The translations under genes were made by a program, and so were the position numbers. 64,000 nt of DNA from JACVRW01 sp036407035 (GTDB lineage: Bacteria > Actinomycetota > Thermoleophilia > Solirubrobacterales > Thermoleophilaceae): positions 14,806 to 78,805 of the forward strand of contig DASXAA010000039.1 in the NCBI GenBank assembly GCA_036407035.1, written 5' to 3'. Below are positions 50,159 through 58,690 of this stretch, one piece after another. How positions within the stretch are numbered: the stretch's first letter is position 1; the number at the start of each line of letters is the position of its first letter. The notes below the pieces were generated by a model. The model worked only from the letters and a program-made list of their open reading frames with translations, had not been told where the DNA came from and did not search any database.

Positions 50159-51646
50159 CTACGCGGCGGCCGGCTCCGCCGCCGGCCGCGGGGCCGGGGC
50201 CCGCAGCGTGTACGCCGCCTCGTCGAAGTGGCGCAGCCGCTGCCGGAACGGCCACGTGAACGTCGGCCAGAGCGACGAGTTGCGGCCGTTGCGGTCGATG
50301 TAGTAGCTCGAGCAGCCGCCGGTCACCCAGACCGTCCCGCGAGTCATGCGCTGCACCTCGGCGTTGTAGGCGGCCTGCGCCTCCGGCCTCACCTCGAGCA
50401 CGGCCGCGCCGCGGCGGCGCATCGCGCTCAGGGCGTCCGCGACGTAGTTCACCTGCGACTCGATCATGAACACGATCGAGTTGTGCCCGAGCCCGGTGTT
50501 CGGGCCGACCAGGAAGAACAGGTTCGGGTAGCCCGCGACCACCGTGCCCTTGTAGGCCTCCGGGCTTCCCTGCCAGGTCTCGGCGAGCGTGCGGCCGTCG
50601 CGGCCACGGACCCGGTCCGCGATCGGCAGGTCGGTCACGTGGAAGCCGGTGCCGAAGATGATCGTGTCGACCTCCCGCTCCTCGCCGTCGGCCGTGACGA
50701 TCGAGTGCGGCCGGATCTCCCGGATGCCCTCGGTCACGACCTCCACGTTCGGCTTGGTGAGCGCCGGATACCACTCGTTGGTCGGGAGGATGCGCTTGCA
50801 GCCGATCTCGTAGCTCGGCGTGAGCTTCGCGCGCAGCCGCGGATCCGCGATCTGCTCCTCGAGGTGCTTGGTGCCCAGGCGCGTCGCCAGCTTGCGCAGC
50901 CGCGCGTTCCGGAACGGGAACACGTATCCCTCGCGCGCCCAGTAGATGCCGGCGCGCATGGCGAGCTGTGCCAGCGGAAGCCGCCGGTAGACCCTCCGCT
51001 CGAAGCGGGACAGCGGCCGGTTCGGGTGCGGCACCACCCACGGCGCCGTGCGCTGGAACACGTGCAGCTCGCCGACCTTCGGCTGGATCTCGGGCACGAA
51101 CTGGATCGCCGACGCGCCGGTGCCGATCACCGCCACGCGCTCGCCGGTCAGGTCGTGGTCGTGGTCCCACTGGGCGGAGTGGAACGTCGTGCCCTCGAAG
51201 GTCTCGATCCCCGGGAAGTCCGGCACCGACGGCTCGCTCAGCGGCCCCTGGCCCGTGACCACGATCTCCGCTGTCAGCTCGCCGGCGGAGGTCTCGAGGC
51301 GCCACAGCTCGGCGTCGTCGTCCCACTCGGCGGACTCGAGCTCGGTATTGAAGCGCACGTGCGCCATCACGCCGAAGCGCTCGGCGACGCCGCGCAGGTA
51401 GTCGAGGATCTCCGGCTGGGGCGAGAAGGTGCTCGACCAGTTCGGGTTCGGGGCGAACGAGAACGAGTAGAGGTGCGACGGGACGTCGCAGCGGCAGCCG
51501 GGGTAGGTGTTGTCGCGCCACGTGCCACCGATGTCGCCGGCGCGCTCGAGCAGCACGAAGTCGTGCTCGCCGTCGCGCTTCAGGCGGATCGCCATCCCGA
51601 GGCCCGAGAAGCCGGTGCCGACGATCGCGATGCGGTGGTGGGTCAC
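50159..51646 (-). CDS. Baeyer-Villiger-type flavin monooxygenase
   Basis: This 495-residue flavoprotein has an N-terminal FAD motif (GTGFSGLG, 10-17) and a second Rossmann motif for NADPH (GTGASA, 175-180). Between them is the Baeyer-Villiger fingerprint FxGxxxHxxxW (FEGTTFHSAQW, 150-160). It should insert one oxygen next to a ketone to make an ester or lactone. A ketone or steroid-like substrate is plausible. The GTG at 51646 overlaps the stop of the TetR gene (GTGA), so TetR and the monooxygenase are one transcription unit. Confidence 0.9.
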   Translation of the reverse strand: MTHHRIAIVGTGFSGLGMAIRLKRDGEHDFVLLERAGDIGGTWRDNTYPGCRCDVPSHLYSFSFAPNPNWSSTFSPQPEILDYLRGVAERFGVMAHVRFNTELESAEWDDDAELWRLETSAGELTAEIVVTGQGPLSEPSVPDFPGIETFEGTTFHSAQWDHDHDLTGERVAVIGTGASAIQFVPEIQPKVGELHVFQRTAPWVVPHPNRPLSRFERRVYRRLPLAQLAMRAGIYWAREGYVFPFRNARLRKLATRLGTKHLEEQIADPRLRAKLTPSYEIGCKRILPTNEWYPALTKPNVEVVTEGIREIRPHSIVTADGEEREVDTIIFGTGFHVTDLPIADRVRGRDGRTLAETWQGSPEAYKGTVVAGYPNLFFLVGPNTGLGHNSIVFMIESQVNYVADALSAMRRRGAAVLEVRPEAQAAYNAEVQRMTRGTVWVTGGCSSYYIDRNGRNSSLWPTFTWPFRQRLRHFDEAAYTLRAPAPRPAAEPAAA

Positions 51647-52248
51647 GTGAACCTCCGAAGTCCGGGGAGCAGCAGGTCGACGATCCAGTCGGCGAGGCGC
51701 TCGACCGGTATCTCGGGGTGCTCCCACATCCAGTAGGCGGCGCCCTCGTAAGCGGAGTTGACGGTCCACGCGATCGCCTCGAGCTCGCTCGGGTCGACGC
51801 CGTCCGGCGCGATCTCCCGCATCAGCCCGTGGATCAGCTCGGCCTGGCTGCGGCGCACCTCCTGGGCCTGCTCGGCGAAGCGGCCGCGCATGGTCATCAG
51901 GTCCCACGCCACGCGGTTGTCGCGCGCGAAGCGCAGGAACGCCAGTCCGCCCGCGCGCAGGCGCGCCTCGGGCTCGGCCTCCGAGCGGAACGCCTCGACG
52001 ATGCTCTCGGCCATGTGGCCGATCGCGCGCTCGACGCAGGCGCGGAAGAGGCCGTCCTTGCTCTCGAAGAGCTCGTAGACGACCGGCTTCGTGACGCCCG
52101 CCCGCCGCGACAGCTCGTCCATCGAGGCGCCGGCGTAGCCGCGCTCGGCGAAGAGCTCCTCGGCGAGCTCCACGAGCTGGCGCTCACGGAGAGCGCGCGG
52201 CACGCGGCCGTGCTGGTAGTCCTCGATGCGTGCGGCGGCGGAGTCCAC
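51643..52248 (-). CDS. TetR family transcriptional regulator, likely controls the monooxygenase
   Basis: This 201-residue TetR protein has a helix-turn-helix at about residues 40-70 (ASMDELSRRAGVTKPVVYELFESKDGLF). The C-terminal helices contain WDLMTMRGRF and Trp-rich YWMWEHPEI, which may shape a hydrophobic ligand pocket. It starts at a GTG 1 nt from an array of TACC/GGTA half-sites. That array and the GTGA overlap with the Baeyer-Villiger gene point to an autoregulated operon induced by the monooxygenase substrate. Confidence 0.92.
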   Translation of the reverse strand: MDSAAARIEDYQHGRVPRALRERQLVELAEELFAERGYAGASMDELSRRAGVTKPVVYELFESKDGLFRACVERAIGHMAESIVEAFRSEAEPEARLRAGGLAFLRFARDNRVAWDLMTMRGRFAEQAQEVRRSQAELIHGLMREIAPDGVDPSELEAIAWTVNSAYEGAAYWMWEHPEIPVERLADWIVDLLLPGLRRFT

Positions 52249-52249
52249 T

Positions 52250-52274
52250 TACCTGCGGTAGGTTACCACGGGTA
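52250..52274. promoter_or_regulatory. array of four alternating TACC/GGTA half-sites, likely TetR operator
   Basis: TACC (52250-52253), GGTA (52257-52260), TACC (52264-52267) and GGTA (52271-52274) are each separated by exactly 3 bp. They make overlapping palindromes with 7-bp spacing. The array starts 2 nt before the tetR GTG. Confidence 0.65.
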
Positions 52275-52293
52275 GGTGGTTGTCTGGGAGCGT

Positions 52294-52339
52294 ACTTTGT
52301 GACTTTTGGGCCCCTATAGGGGCCCAAACTCGACAAAGT
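52294..52339 (-). terminator. long palindrome D, probable terminator after topoisomerase III
   Basis: An inner perfect palindrome (TTTGGGCCCC 52305-52314, TATA, GGGGCCCAAA 52319-52328) is flanked by outer arms ACTTTGT (52294-52300) and ACAAAGT (52333-52339). It lies 4 nt past the topoisomerase stop and 20 nt from the operator array. Confidence 0.6.
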
Positions 52340-52343
52340 TCCC

Positions 52344-54680
52344 TCAGCCGCCCTGGCGCGCGGTCGCGGGCTCCCCTTGGTTGCCCGCAGTTGCGGCGCC
52401 CGCGCCCTCGGCCGCCGCGGAGCCGTCGCGAGCCGCGGCGGCGCCGTCGCCGTCCGCAGCCTCGCTCTCCGCCCGCTCCTCCTCCGACTCGCCCTTCGGC
52501 GGCTCCTTCGCCCACTCCTCGTCGAAGTCCACGCGCCACTTGCCCTCGGCGTCCTGCTCCAGCTTGAGCTTCGCCCGGAACGTGCGGCCCGAGCGGCCCC
52601 GGAAACCGGTGACCGCCTTCGCGGTGCGGCCGACGCCCGGATCCTGGCCGGACTCGCGCGAGGCGCGCAGCGACTCGATCAGCTCCTTCGCCACCGACAC
52701 CGGCAGCGACTTGCCCGCCTTCTTCTTCCAGATCACGAACCCGCAGCCCGGGTCGTCCCGCGACCAGCACGAGTAGCCCTTGCGGTTCTCCGTGATCTCG
52801 CGCCCGCAGACCGGGCACGGGCCAAGCTTCGCCCGCTCGATCTGCACGCCCTTCAGCTTGTCGAGCTCCTGGACGGTCTCGGTGGCGAACCTGGCGATGT
52901 CGCCCATGAACGCCGGGCGGGTGTCCTCGCCGCTCTCGATCATGCCGAGCCGGTGCTCCCACTGGCCGGTCAGCTCCGGCGAGGTGAGCCGGTGGCCGTT
53001 CAGCAGCCGGATGACCTGGACGCCCTTCTCGGTCGCGACAAGGGCGCGGCCCTCGCGCTCGATGTAGCCCACGTCCACGAGCCGCTCGATGATCGCCGCG
53101 CGCGTGGCCGGCGTGCCGATGCCGGAGTCCTTCATCGCCTCGCGCAGCTCCGCGTCCTCGACCTCCTTGCCCGCGGTCTCCATCGCCGCGAGCAGTGAGG
53201 CGTCGGTGAAGCGCCGCGGCGGCTGCGTCTCCTTGCGCAGCGACTCGACCGACAGCGTGTCCACACGCTCGCCCTGCTCGAGCCTCGGCAGCAGCTGGTC
53301 GCCGCCGGAGTCGTCCTCGCGGGCCGGGGCGTCGGCCTCCTCGCCGTACACGGCCTTCCAGCCCGGCTCGACGAGGCGCCGCCCGCTCGTGCGGAAGACC
53401 TGCTCGACCACCATCGTCTCCACCCGCGTCCGCTCGTATACGGCCTCCGGGTGGAACACCGCCAGGAAGCGCTTGGCCACGAGGTCGAAGACCTTCAGCT
53501 CGTCCTGCCCCATGCGCGCGATCGCGTGCTCGGAGCGCGTGGGGATGATCGCGTGGTGGTCCTGGACCTTCTTGTCGTTGACCACCCGCTGCAGCGGCAG
53601 CTTGTCCAGGCCGAGCACGTACTGGGCGCCGCGCGCGTACTGCGCGTTGCGGCCGACCAGCTCGGCGGTCGGCTTGATCTCCGACACCATGTCGCCGGTC
53701 AGGAAGCGCGAGTTCGTGCGCGGGTAGGTGATCGCCTTGTGCTCCTCGTAGAGCCGCTGCGCCGCCGCCAGCGTCCGCCGCGCCGAGAAGCCGTAGAGCG
53801 TGTTGGCGTGGCGCTGGAGCGAGGTGAGGTCGTAGAGGAGCTGCGGCCGCTCGCGCTCCTCCTTCTTCTCGAGCTTCGTGATCTCGCCGGGCTGACCGGT
53901 GCACGCCTCGACGATCGCCGCCGCGTCCTTCTCCTCCGGCAGCCGCTTGCCGCCGAGGTAGCGGCCCATGTAGCGGCGCTCGCCGGTCGCGGCGAAGCGG
54001 GCCTCCACGAGCCAGTAGGGCTCGGGCTTGAACGCGCGGATCTCCTCCTCGCGCCGGGCGACCAGCGCGAGCGTGGGCGTCTGGACGCGGCCGAGCGACA
54101 CCGCGCCGTCGAACGCTGCCCGCAGCCGGATCGACGCCGCGCGGGTGGCGTTCATGCCGACGACCCAGTCCGCCTCCGAGCGCGACCGCGCCGCCGCCTC
54201 GAGCGACTTCATCTCCTCGCCCGGGCGCAGGTGCTGGAACGCCTCCGTGATCGCCGACTTCGTCATCGACGACAGCCACAGCCGCTCGACCGGCTTCTTC
54301 TCCTTCGCCGTGTCGTACACGTAGGCGAAGATCAGCTCGCCCTCGCGGCCGGCGTCGCAGGCGTTCACGATCCGGTCGATCTCGTCGTCGGCCATCAGCC
54401 GGTGGATCGCGCCCAGCTGCTTCTTGGCGCGCTCGTCGTTGGGCACGAGCTTGAACTCGTCGGGGATGATCGGCAGATCGGCGAAGCGCCACTTCTTCAG
54501 CTTCGGGTCGTAGGCGTCGGGCTCGGCGAGTCCGACCAGGTGCCCGACGGCCCACGTGATCACGTAGTCGTCGCCGACCAGGCTCGTCTTGTCCTTCGAC
54601 TGCTTGAAGGATCCGGGCAGCGCGCCCGCGAGGTCGCGGGCTACGGAAGGCTTCTCTGCGATGACCAGTGTCTTGCTCAT
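52344..54680 (-). CDS. topB: DNA topoisomerase III (type IA)
   Basis: This 778-residue type IA topoisomerase has the Toprim region IAEKPSVARDLAGALPG with the acidic DAGREGELIF near 109-118. The catalytic Tyr319 lies in ITYPRTNSRFL, and a zinc finger (CPVCGREI...CWSRDDPGC) lies near residue 650. It relaxes or decatenates DNA through a single-strand break. The last 45 residues are low-complexity Ala/Glu/Gly and probably disordered. The ATG at 54680 begins MSKTLVIAEK. A TATCTT box on the minus strand lies about 16 nt upstream. It is divergent from the FAD oxidoreductase. Confidence 0.93.
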   Translation of the reverse strand: MSKTLVIAEKPSVARDLAGALPGSFKQSKDKTSLVGDDYVITWAVGHLVGLAEPDAYDPKLKKWRFADLPIIPDEFKLVPNDERAKKQLGAIHRLMADDEIDRIVNACDAGREGELIFAYVYDTAKEKKPVERLWLSSMTKSAITEAFQHLRPGEEMKSLEAAARSRSEADWVVGMNATRAASIRLRAAFDGAVSLGRVQTPTLALVARREEEIRAFKPEPYWLVEARFAATGERRYMGRYLGGKRLPEEKDAAAIVEACTGQPGEITKLEKKEERERPQLLYDLTSLQRHANTLYGFSARRTLAAAQRLYEEHKAITYPRTNSRFLTGDMVSEIKPTAELVGRNAQYARGAQYVLGLDKLPLQRVVNDKKVQDHHAIIPTRSEHAIARMGQDELKVFDLVAKRFLAVFHPEAVYERTRVETMVVEQVFRTSGRRLVEPGWKAVYGEEADAPAREDDSGGDQLLPRLEQGERVDTLSVESLRKETQPPRRFTDASLLAAMETAGKEVEDAELREAMKDSGIGTPATRAAIIERLVDVGYIEREGRALVATEKGVQVIRLLNGHRLTSPELTGQWEHRLGMIESGEDTRPAFMGDIARFATETVQELDKLKGVQIERAKLGPCPVCGREITENRKGYSCWSRDDPGCGFVIWKKKAGKSLPVSVAKELIESLRASRESGQDPGVGRTAKAVTGFRGRSGRTFRAKLKLEQDAEGKWRVDFDEEWAKEPPKGESEEERAESEAADGDGAAAARDGSAAAEGAGAATAGNQGEPATARQGG

Positions 54681-56118
54681 GGCGAATTCCCCATCAAGAT
54701 ACGCACCCTTGGAGCGGATAGAACGACACACCGCCACCGGCTGGTGGCTCGAGGAGGCCGGCGGCACTGAGCCGCTGGCGCCGCTCGACCGCGATCTCGC
54801 GTGCGACGTCGTGGTGCTCGGCGGTGGCTACACGGGCATGTGGACGGCCTGGCATCTGCTCGCCGCTGAGCCTTCTCTGAGGGTAGTCCTGCTCGAGGGC
54901 GGCGTCTGCGGCCACGGCCCCAGCGGGCGCAACGGCGGCTTCTGCGAGTCGCTCTGGCACAGCGCCGCGTACCTCCGGGAGCGCTTCGGCGACTCCGCCG
55001 CGCTCGCGCTGATGGACGCCTCGATCGACAGCGTGCGCGCGATCGGCGACTGGTGCCGCGAGCAGGAGGTGGACGCCTGGTACCGCCGCGGCGGCTACAT
55101 GTCCGTCTCGACCGCGCCGCCTCAGGACGGCCGCCGCGAGGCGACGGTGGAGGCGGCGGCGGCGCTCGGCGTGCCCGAGCGCGTGGCCCCGCTCGACGAG
55201 GCCGCCGTGCGGGCCCGCTGCGACTCGCCCGTCTTCCGCGACGGGATCCTGATCGCCGACGAGGCGACCGTGCAGCCGGCGCGGCTGGCGCTCGGGCTGC
55301 GCCAGCGGATCGTCGAGCGCGGCGTGCGGGTGTTCGAGCGCTCGCGGGCGGTCTCGCTGAGCGCGCGGCCGGGCGGCGTCGTGGCCACGACCGAACGCGG
55401 CACCGTCCGCGCGCGCACGGCGGTGCTCGCGATCGGCCCGCGCACGCGGGCGATGCGCGAGCTCTCCTCGCGCCTGACCGTCACCTCGTCGCACATCGTG
55501 CTGACCGAGCCCGTGCCGGACGTGATCGAGGAGCTCGGCTGGACGGGCGGCGAGGGGATCACCGACGCGCGCACGCTCGTCCACTACTTCCGGACGACGA
55601 AGGACGGGCGCATCGTGTTCGGCTGGGGCGGCGGGCGCGTCGCCTGCGGGGCGCGCGTGAACGGACGCTCCGAGGTGGACCCCGGCGTGGCCGAGATGAT
55701 CCACGGGCACCTGCTGCGGATGTTCCCGATGCTGCGCGGCAGGCGAATCGGGCACGCGTGGGGCGGGCCGATCGACGTGTCGCCGAGCCACATCCCCCAG
55801 GTCGGCACGCTCGAGGGCGCGCCGGTGCACTACGCGTTCGGCTACACGGGTAACGGTGTGGGGCCGTCCCACCTCGTGGCCCGGGCGCTCGCCTCGCTGG
55901 CGCTCGACCGCCGCGACGACGCCAGCCGCCTGCCGATCGTCGAGGCCGGGCCGGGCGCGTGGGTGCCGCCCGAGCCGATCGCCTGGCTCGGCGGCCTCGC
56001 GATCCGGGAGGCCTTCATCCGCCGCGAGCGGATCGAGGAGGACGGCCAGCGACCGGACCTGCTCACCCGCGCGGTCTGCACGGCGCCGGCCGCGCTGGGG
56101 ATCCACCTGGCGCGCTAG
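54679..56118 (+). CDS. DAO-type FAD-dependent oxidoreductase (gamma-glutamylputrescine oxidase-like)
   Basis: This protein has about 479 residues from the ATG at 54679. The FAD motif is VVVLGGGYTGMWTAWHLL, the second flavin contact HGPSGRNGGFCES, and the C-terminal FGYTGNGVGPSHLVAR is the DAO fold signature. Enzymes of this subgroup oxidise secondary or primary amines, including gamma-glutamylputrescine. With three ureohydrolases in the window, putrescine use is a fair guess. The ATG at 54679 overlaps the divergent topB start by 2 nt. A TTG at 54709 fits the domain edge better and may be the true start. Confidence 0.82.
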   Translation: MANSPSRYAPLERIERHTATGWWLEEAGGTEPLAPLDRDLACDVVVLGGGYTGMWTAWHLLAAEPSLRVVLLEGGVCGHGPSGRNGGFCESLWHSAAYLRERFGDSAALALMDASIDSVRAIGDWCREQEVDAWYRRGGYMSVSTAPPQDGRREATVEAAAALGVPERVAPLDEAAVRARCDSPVFRDGILIADEATVQPARLALGLRQRIVERGVRVFERSRAVSLSARPGGVVATTERGTVRARTAVLAIGPRTRAMRELSSRLTVTSSHIVLTEPVPDVIEELGWTGGEGITDARTLVHYFRTTKDGRIVFGWGGGRVACGARVNGRSEVDPGVAEMIHGHLLRMFPMLRGRRIGHAWGGPIDVSPSHIPQVGTLEGAPVHYAFGYTGNGVGPSHLVARALASLALDRRDDASRLPIVEAGPGAWVPPEPIAWLGGLAIREAFIRRERIEEDGQRPDLLTRAVCTAPAALGIHLAR

Positions 56119-56957
56119 TACCCGCCGTCGCCGTACGGCTTGCCGCGGTTGCGGCCGTGGCACCGGCCGCGGTGATGCTTCGCCGAGAACGGCAGGTGGA
56201 TGATCACCTGCGCCTCGTTGTTGTCCTCGTTCGACTCGTAGATGCCGTTCTCCGGGTCCGCGATGTGGACGTAGGCGAAGCACCCGTGCAGTCCCGTCAC
56301 GTCGATCCATTGCTCGGGATACGCGGGCGGGTAGATGTCGGCCCAGCCGGGCGAGGTGCCGAGCGTGACCCGCTGCGCCTTGGGGTTCGTGCTGCAGGCG
56401 GGATAGACCGCCTGCGGCGGCGTGCGCCGGAAGTGCGGCCTCGTGTGGGTGAGGTCGCGCAGGCAGTAGGCCACCTTCGGTCCGGTGCGGACCTTCTTCA
56501 CCCGGCGCCCCCGGCGATCGACCGTCCACAGCTCGAAGCGGGCGGCGTTGAAGAACTTCCACCAGAAGCGCTGCAGGTGGGCGAACTTGAACTGGAGCCG
56601 GGCGCCCGTGGTGATCCCGATCCGCCCGCCGCCGCGCTTGTAGATGCGCTGGCGCCCCTTCATCCAGCGCCGCGCCACCCGCACGCCGTGGAGCTCCGCC
56701 GGGCCCTTCCCCACGCTGTCGATCACGTTGCCGGCCCGCAGGACGGTGTGCCCGGGCTTGGTCAGTCGGTCGGTGTAGAGGCCCCAGGGCTGCCGCATGA
56801 CGAGATCGGGGCAGCGCAGCTCGTGCGCGCGCGGGCCGATGCACGGGTTGTCGCTCTGATCGGGCGGCGGCGGCTGGTCGGGCGGCTGCGCGGTCGCCGG
56901 CGCCACCGCGCAGAGGAGGGCGGCGGCGATCCCGATGGCTGTGGCCCGGCGATGCAC
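56115..56957 (-). CDS. secreted lysyl-oxidase-like protein, copper motif apparently degenerate
   Basis: This 280-residue exported protein has a signal peptide (HRRATAIGIAAALLCAVAPATA) when started at the GTG at 56957. The body follows the lysyl oxidase fold order, with CPDLVMRQPWGLYTD, LLRAGNVIDSVGKGPAELHG, CLRDL, GTSPGWADIYPPAYPEQWIDVTG, and ENGIYESNEDNNEA near the end. The HxHxH copper motif expected in this family reads KFAHLQRFW here, so the metal site looks lost. It may be structural. A longer GTG start at 57035 exists, but it lengthens the leader by 26 non-signal residues. Confidence 0.75.
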   Translation of the reverse strand: MHRRATAIGIAAALLCAVAPATAQPPDQPPPPDQSDNPCIGPRAHELRCPDLVMRQPWGLYTDRLTKPGHTVLRAGNVIDSVGKGPAELHGVRVARRWMKGRQRIYKRGGGRIGITTGARLQFKFAHLQRFWWKFFNAARFELWTVDRRGRRVKKVRTGPKVAYCLRDLTHTRPHFRRTPPQAVYPACSTNPKAQRVTLGTSPGWADIYPPAYPEQWIDVTGLHGCFAYVHIADPENGIYESNEDNNEAQVIIHLPFSAKHHRGRCHGRNRGKPYGDGGY

Positions 56958-57156
56958 GGCGATCGAAGTTCTAGCGACAACCCGGCCGGAGGGCGCCGGT
57001 TTCGGCCGAATCTCCCTCTGGATGGCTGATTCCACGATTGGCTAGACGGCGAGGGGGCTGGTGGCGGTGCTGGATCCCACGGCCGCGCTGCGGCGGGCGC
57101 GAGAACGGCGGCGATCAAGGGGGATCCGGCCGGATTGCCGGTCACCGTCCTACTTG

Positions 57157-57175
57157 GCTGTTGCAGTGCAACAGC
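57157..57175. repeat. 19-bp near-perfect palindrome
   Basis: GCTGTTGCA (57157-57165) and TGCAACAGC (57167-57175) surround a single central G. It could be an operator or a short terminator stem. No downstream T-run. Confidence 0.4.
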
Positions 57176-57220
57176 TGGATCGGACGCTCGGCCGTCGCAG
57201 CGCGGGATCTCTCGGCAACA

Positions 57221-57259
57221 GTGGTCGATCTTGGGCGCTATAGGCCCACGATCGACCAC
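57221..57259. terminator. long palindrome E
   Basis: Arms GTGGTCGATCTTGGGC (57221-57236) and its complement (57244-57259) match at 15 of 16 positions around a 7-nt loop. The loop region (TATAGG near the centre) resembles palindrome D. It lies 222 nt beyond the MarP-like protease stop. Confidence 0.5.
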
Positions 57260-57481
57260 GGTGGCATGCAAGGCGCCGCCGCGCGGCGAGCCTGCGGTGC
57301 GAGTGCCGCTGCGGACGGCCTGACGTCCGGGCCGCGAGCCGCCCTGCGCCGCCGGCCGGCGCAGACGAGCCAGACCCCCTCCCCAGCCAAGCAGCGTCCC
57401 ATCCCGCCCATAAGCCCCGCCCCACACACCCCGACCGCAGCGGCCCAGGCCAGCGCCTGCAGCAGACCGTGGAATCAACCT

Positions 57482-58630
57482 CTAGCGCGCGCAGGCGCCG
57501 GTGCCCACCGGGCCGCTCGCGCGCGAGAGGGCGTCGGCCACGATCGAGTCGGGCACGCCGAACCCGCTGCGGCCGGCGTCGGACACCGTGGTCGCGAAGA
57601 TCGTCGCCACCACCCGCCCGCGGCCGTCCACGAGCGGGCCGCCCGAGTTGCCCGGCCGAACGAGCCCGCGCAGCGCGGTGATCGTCCGGCGCACCGGGCC
57701 GCGTCCGTAGGCGTCCTGCGTGACGACCGTAGAGGTCTGCCCGAGCCGCCCCGGCTCCACGTCGTACGGGCCGTTCTCCGGGAACCCGAGCACCGCCGCG
57801 GACGCGCCGGCTTTCGAGTTCACGTGGAGCGGCAGCGCGGGCACGCCCGCCAGGCCGGGCACGCGCAGGATCGCGACGTCGTTGCGGGAGTCGAACCAGA
57901 TCGCCTGGGCGTCGAGGTGCGGCCCCTCGCCGCCGAGCTGCACGGTCGTGTCGTCCTGGCCGGCGACCACGTGCGCGTTCGTCACGACGATCCCGTCGCC
58001 CGCCACCCAGCCGCTGCCCTGGACCCCGAGGCCGCACGCCGTCCCGAGCACCTTCACGACGCTCCGCCCGGCCCGCCGCACCTCCGGGTCGCGCGCGATG
58101 CGCGCGTTCGGCGGCCCGACGCCGGGCTCGGGTCCCTCGATCCGCGGGAACGGATCGAAGCGGGCGAGCGCCCGCAGGATCGGCCCCGACGGCGGGAGCC
58201 GGTCGTTGAGGGCCTTCAGAATCGCCGAGCGCTGGATCGGCTCGCGCAGCTCGCGTGCGCCGGGCGTCTGGAGCGCGACCGCGCCGGCGATCCACACGAG
58301 CGCCAGCCCGAGGCAGCCGACCAGCAGCGCGCCGCCGAGCCCGTCGAGCAGGCCCAGCCGGTCCCCGAGGCGGTGGCGCAGGTGGAAGCCGAGCACCTCG
58401 AGCCCGGACGCCAGGATGCCGCCCACGAGCAGCGCCGCGACGAGCGCGAACAGCGGCGCATAGGGCGAGTGGGAGCCGTCCTCGAGCAGCAGCGGCCCCA
58501 GCCGCGAGCCGACGAGCGCGCCGACCCCGAACCCTACGAGCGACAGGCCCCCGACGATCAGGCCCTGCGCGTACCCCCACACCGCCATCAGCACGGTGAA
58601 CGCGACGATGATCCAGTCGAGCGAGGTCAC
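57482..58630 (-). CDS. MarP-like membrane-anchored serine protease (CvpA-type membrane domain plus trypsin fold)
   Basis: This 382-residue protein has four membrane helices (about 5-28, 32-48, 58-80, 98-122). An extracytoplasmic S1 protease follows. The catalytic triad is intact: His220 in TNAHVV, Asp251 in RNDVAIL, Ser329 in PGNSGGP. This is the architecture of MarP (Rv3671c), which protects mycobacteria at acid pH. The GTG at 58630 is chosen because a TACCCT box (58640-58645) is 9 nt upstream. An ATG at 58657 adds nine basic residues. It is divergent from the PBP gene. Confidence 0.9.
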   Translation of the reverse strand: MTSLDWIIVAFTVLMAVWGYAQGLIVGGLSLVGFGVGALVGSRLGPLLLEDGSHSPYAPLFALVAALLVGGILASGLEVLGFHLRHRLGDRLGLLDGLGGALLVGCLGLALVWIAGAVALQTPGARELREPIQRSAILKALNDRLPPSGPILRALARFDPFPRIEGPEPGVGPPNARIARDPEVRRAGRSVVKVLGTACGLGVQGSGWVAGDGIVVTNAHVVAGQDDTTVQLGGEGPHLDAQAIWFDSRNDVAILRVPGLAGVPALPLHVNSKAGASAAVLGFPENGPYDVEPGRLGQTSTVVTQDAYGRGPVRRTITALRGLVRPGNSGGPLVDGRGRVVATIFATTVSDAGRSGFGVPDSIVADALSRASGPVGTGACAR

Positions 58631-58690
58631 GGGCCGCGCAGGGTATCTGCGAGCCATCGGCGCCCGGCTACCCTTGGGACCGCCCCCACG

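Larger units (their letters stand above)
56958..57481. other. 524-nt gene-poor stretch with two palindromes
   Basis: No convincing coding frame is present. It contains a perfect 9-bp palindrome with a 1-nt centre (57157-57175) and palindrome E (57221-57259). The right part is Ala/Pro/Arg-rich in all frames and looks non-coding. No tRNA or riboswitch-like fold was recognised. Confidence 0.5.
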
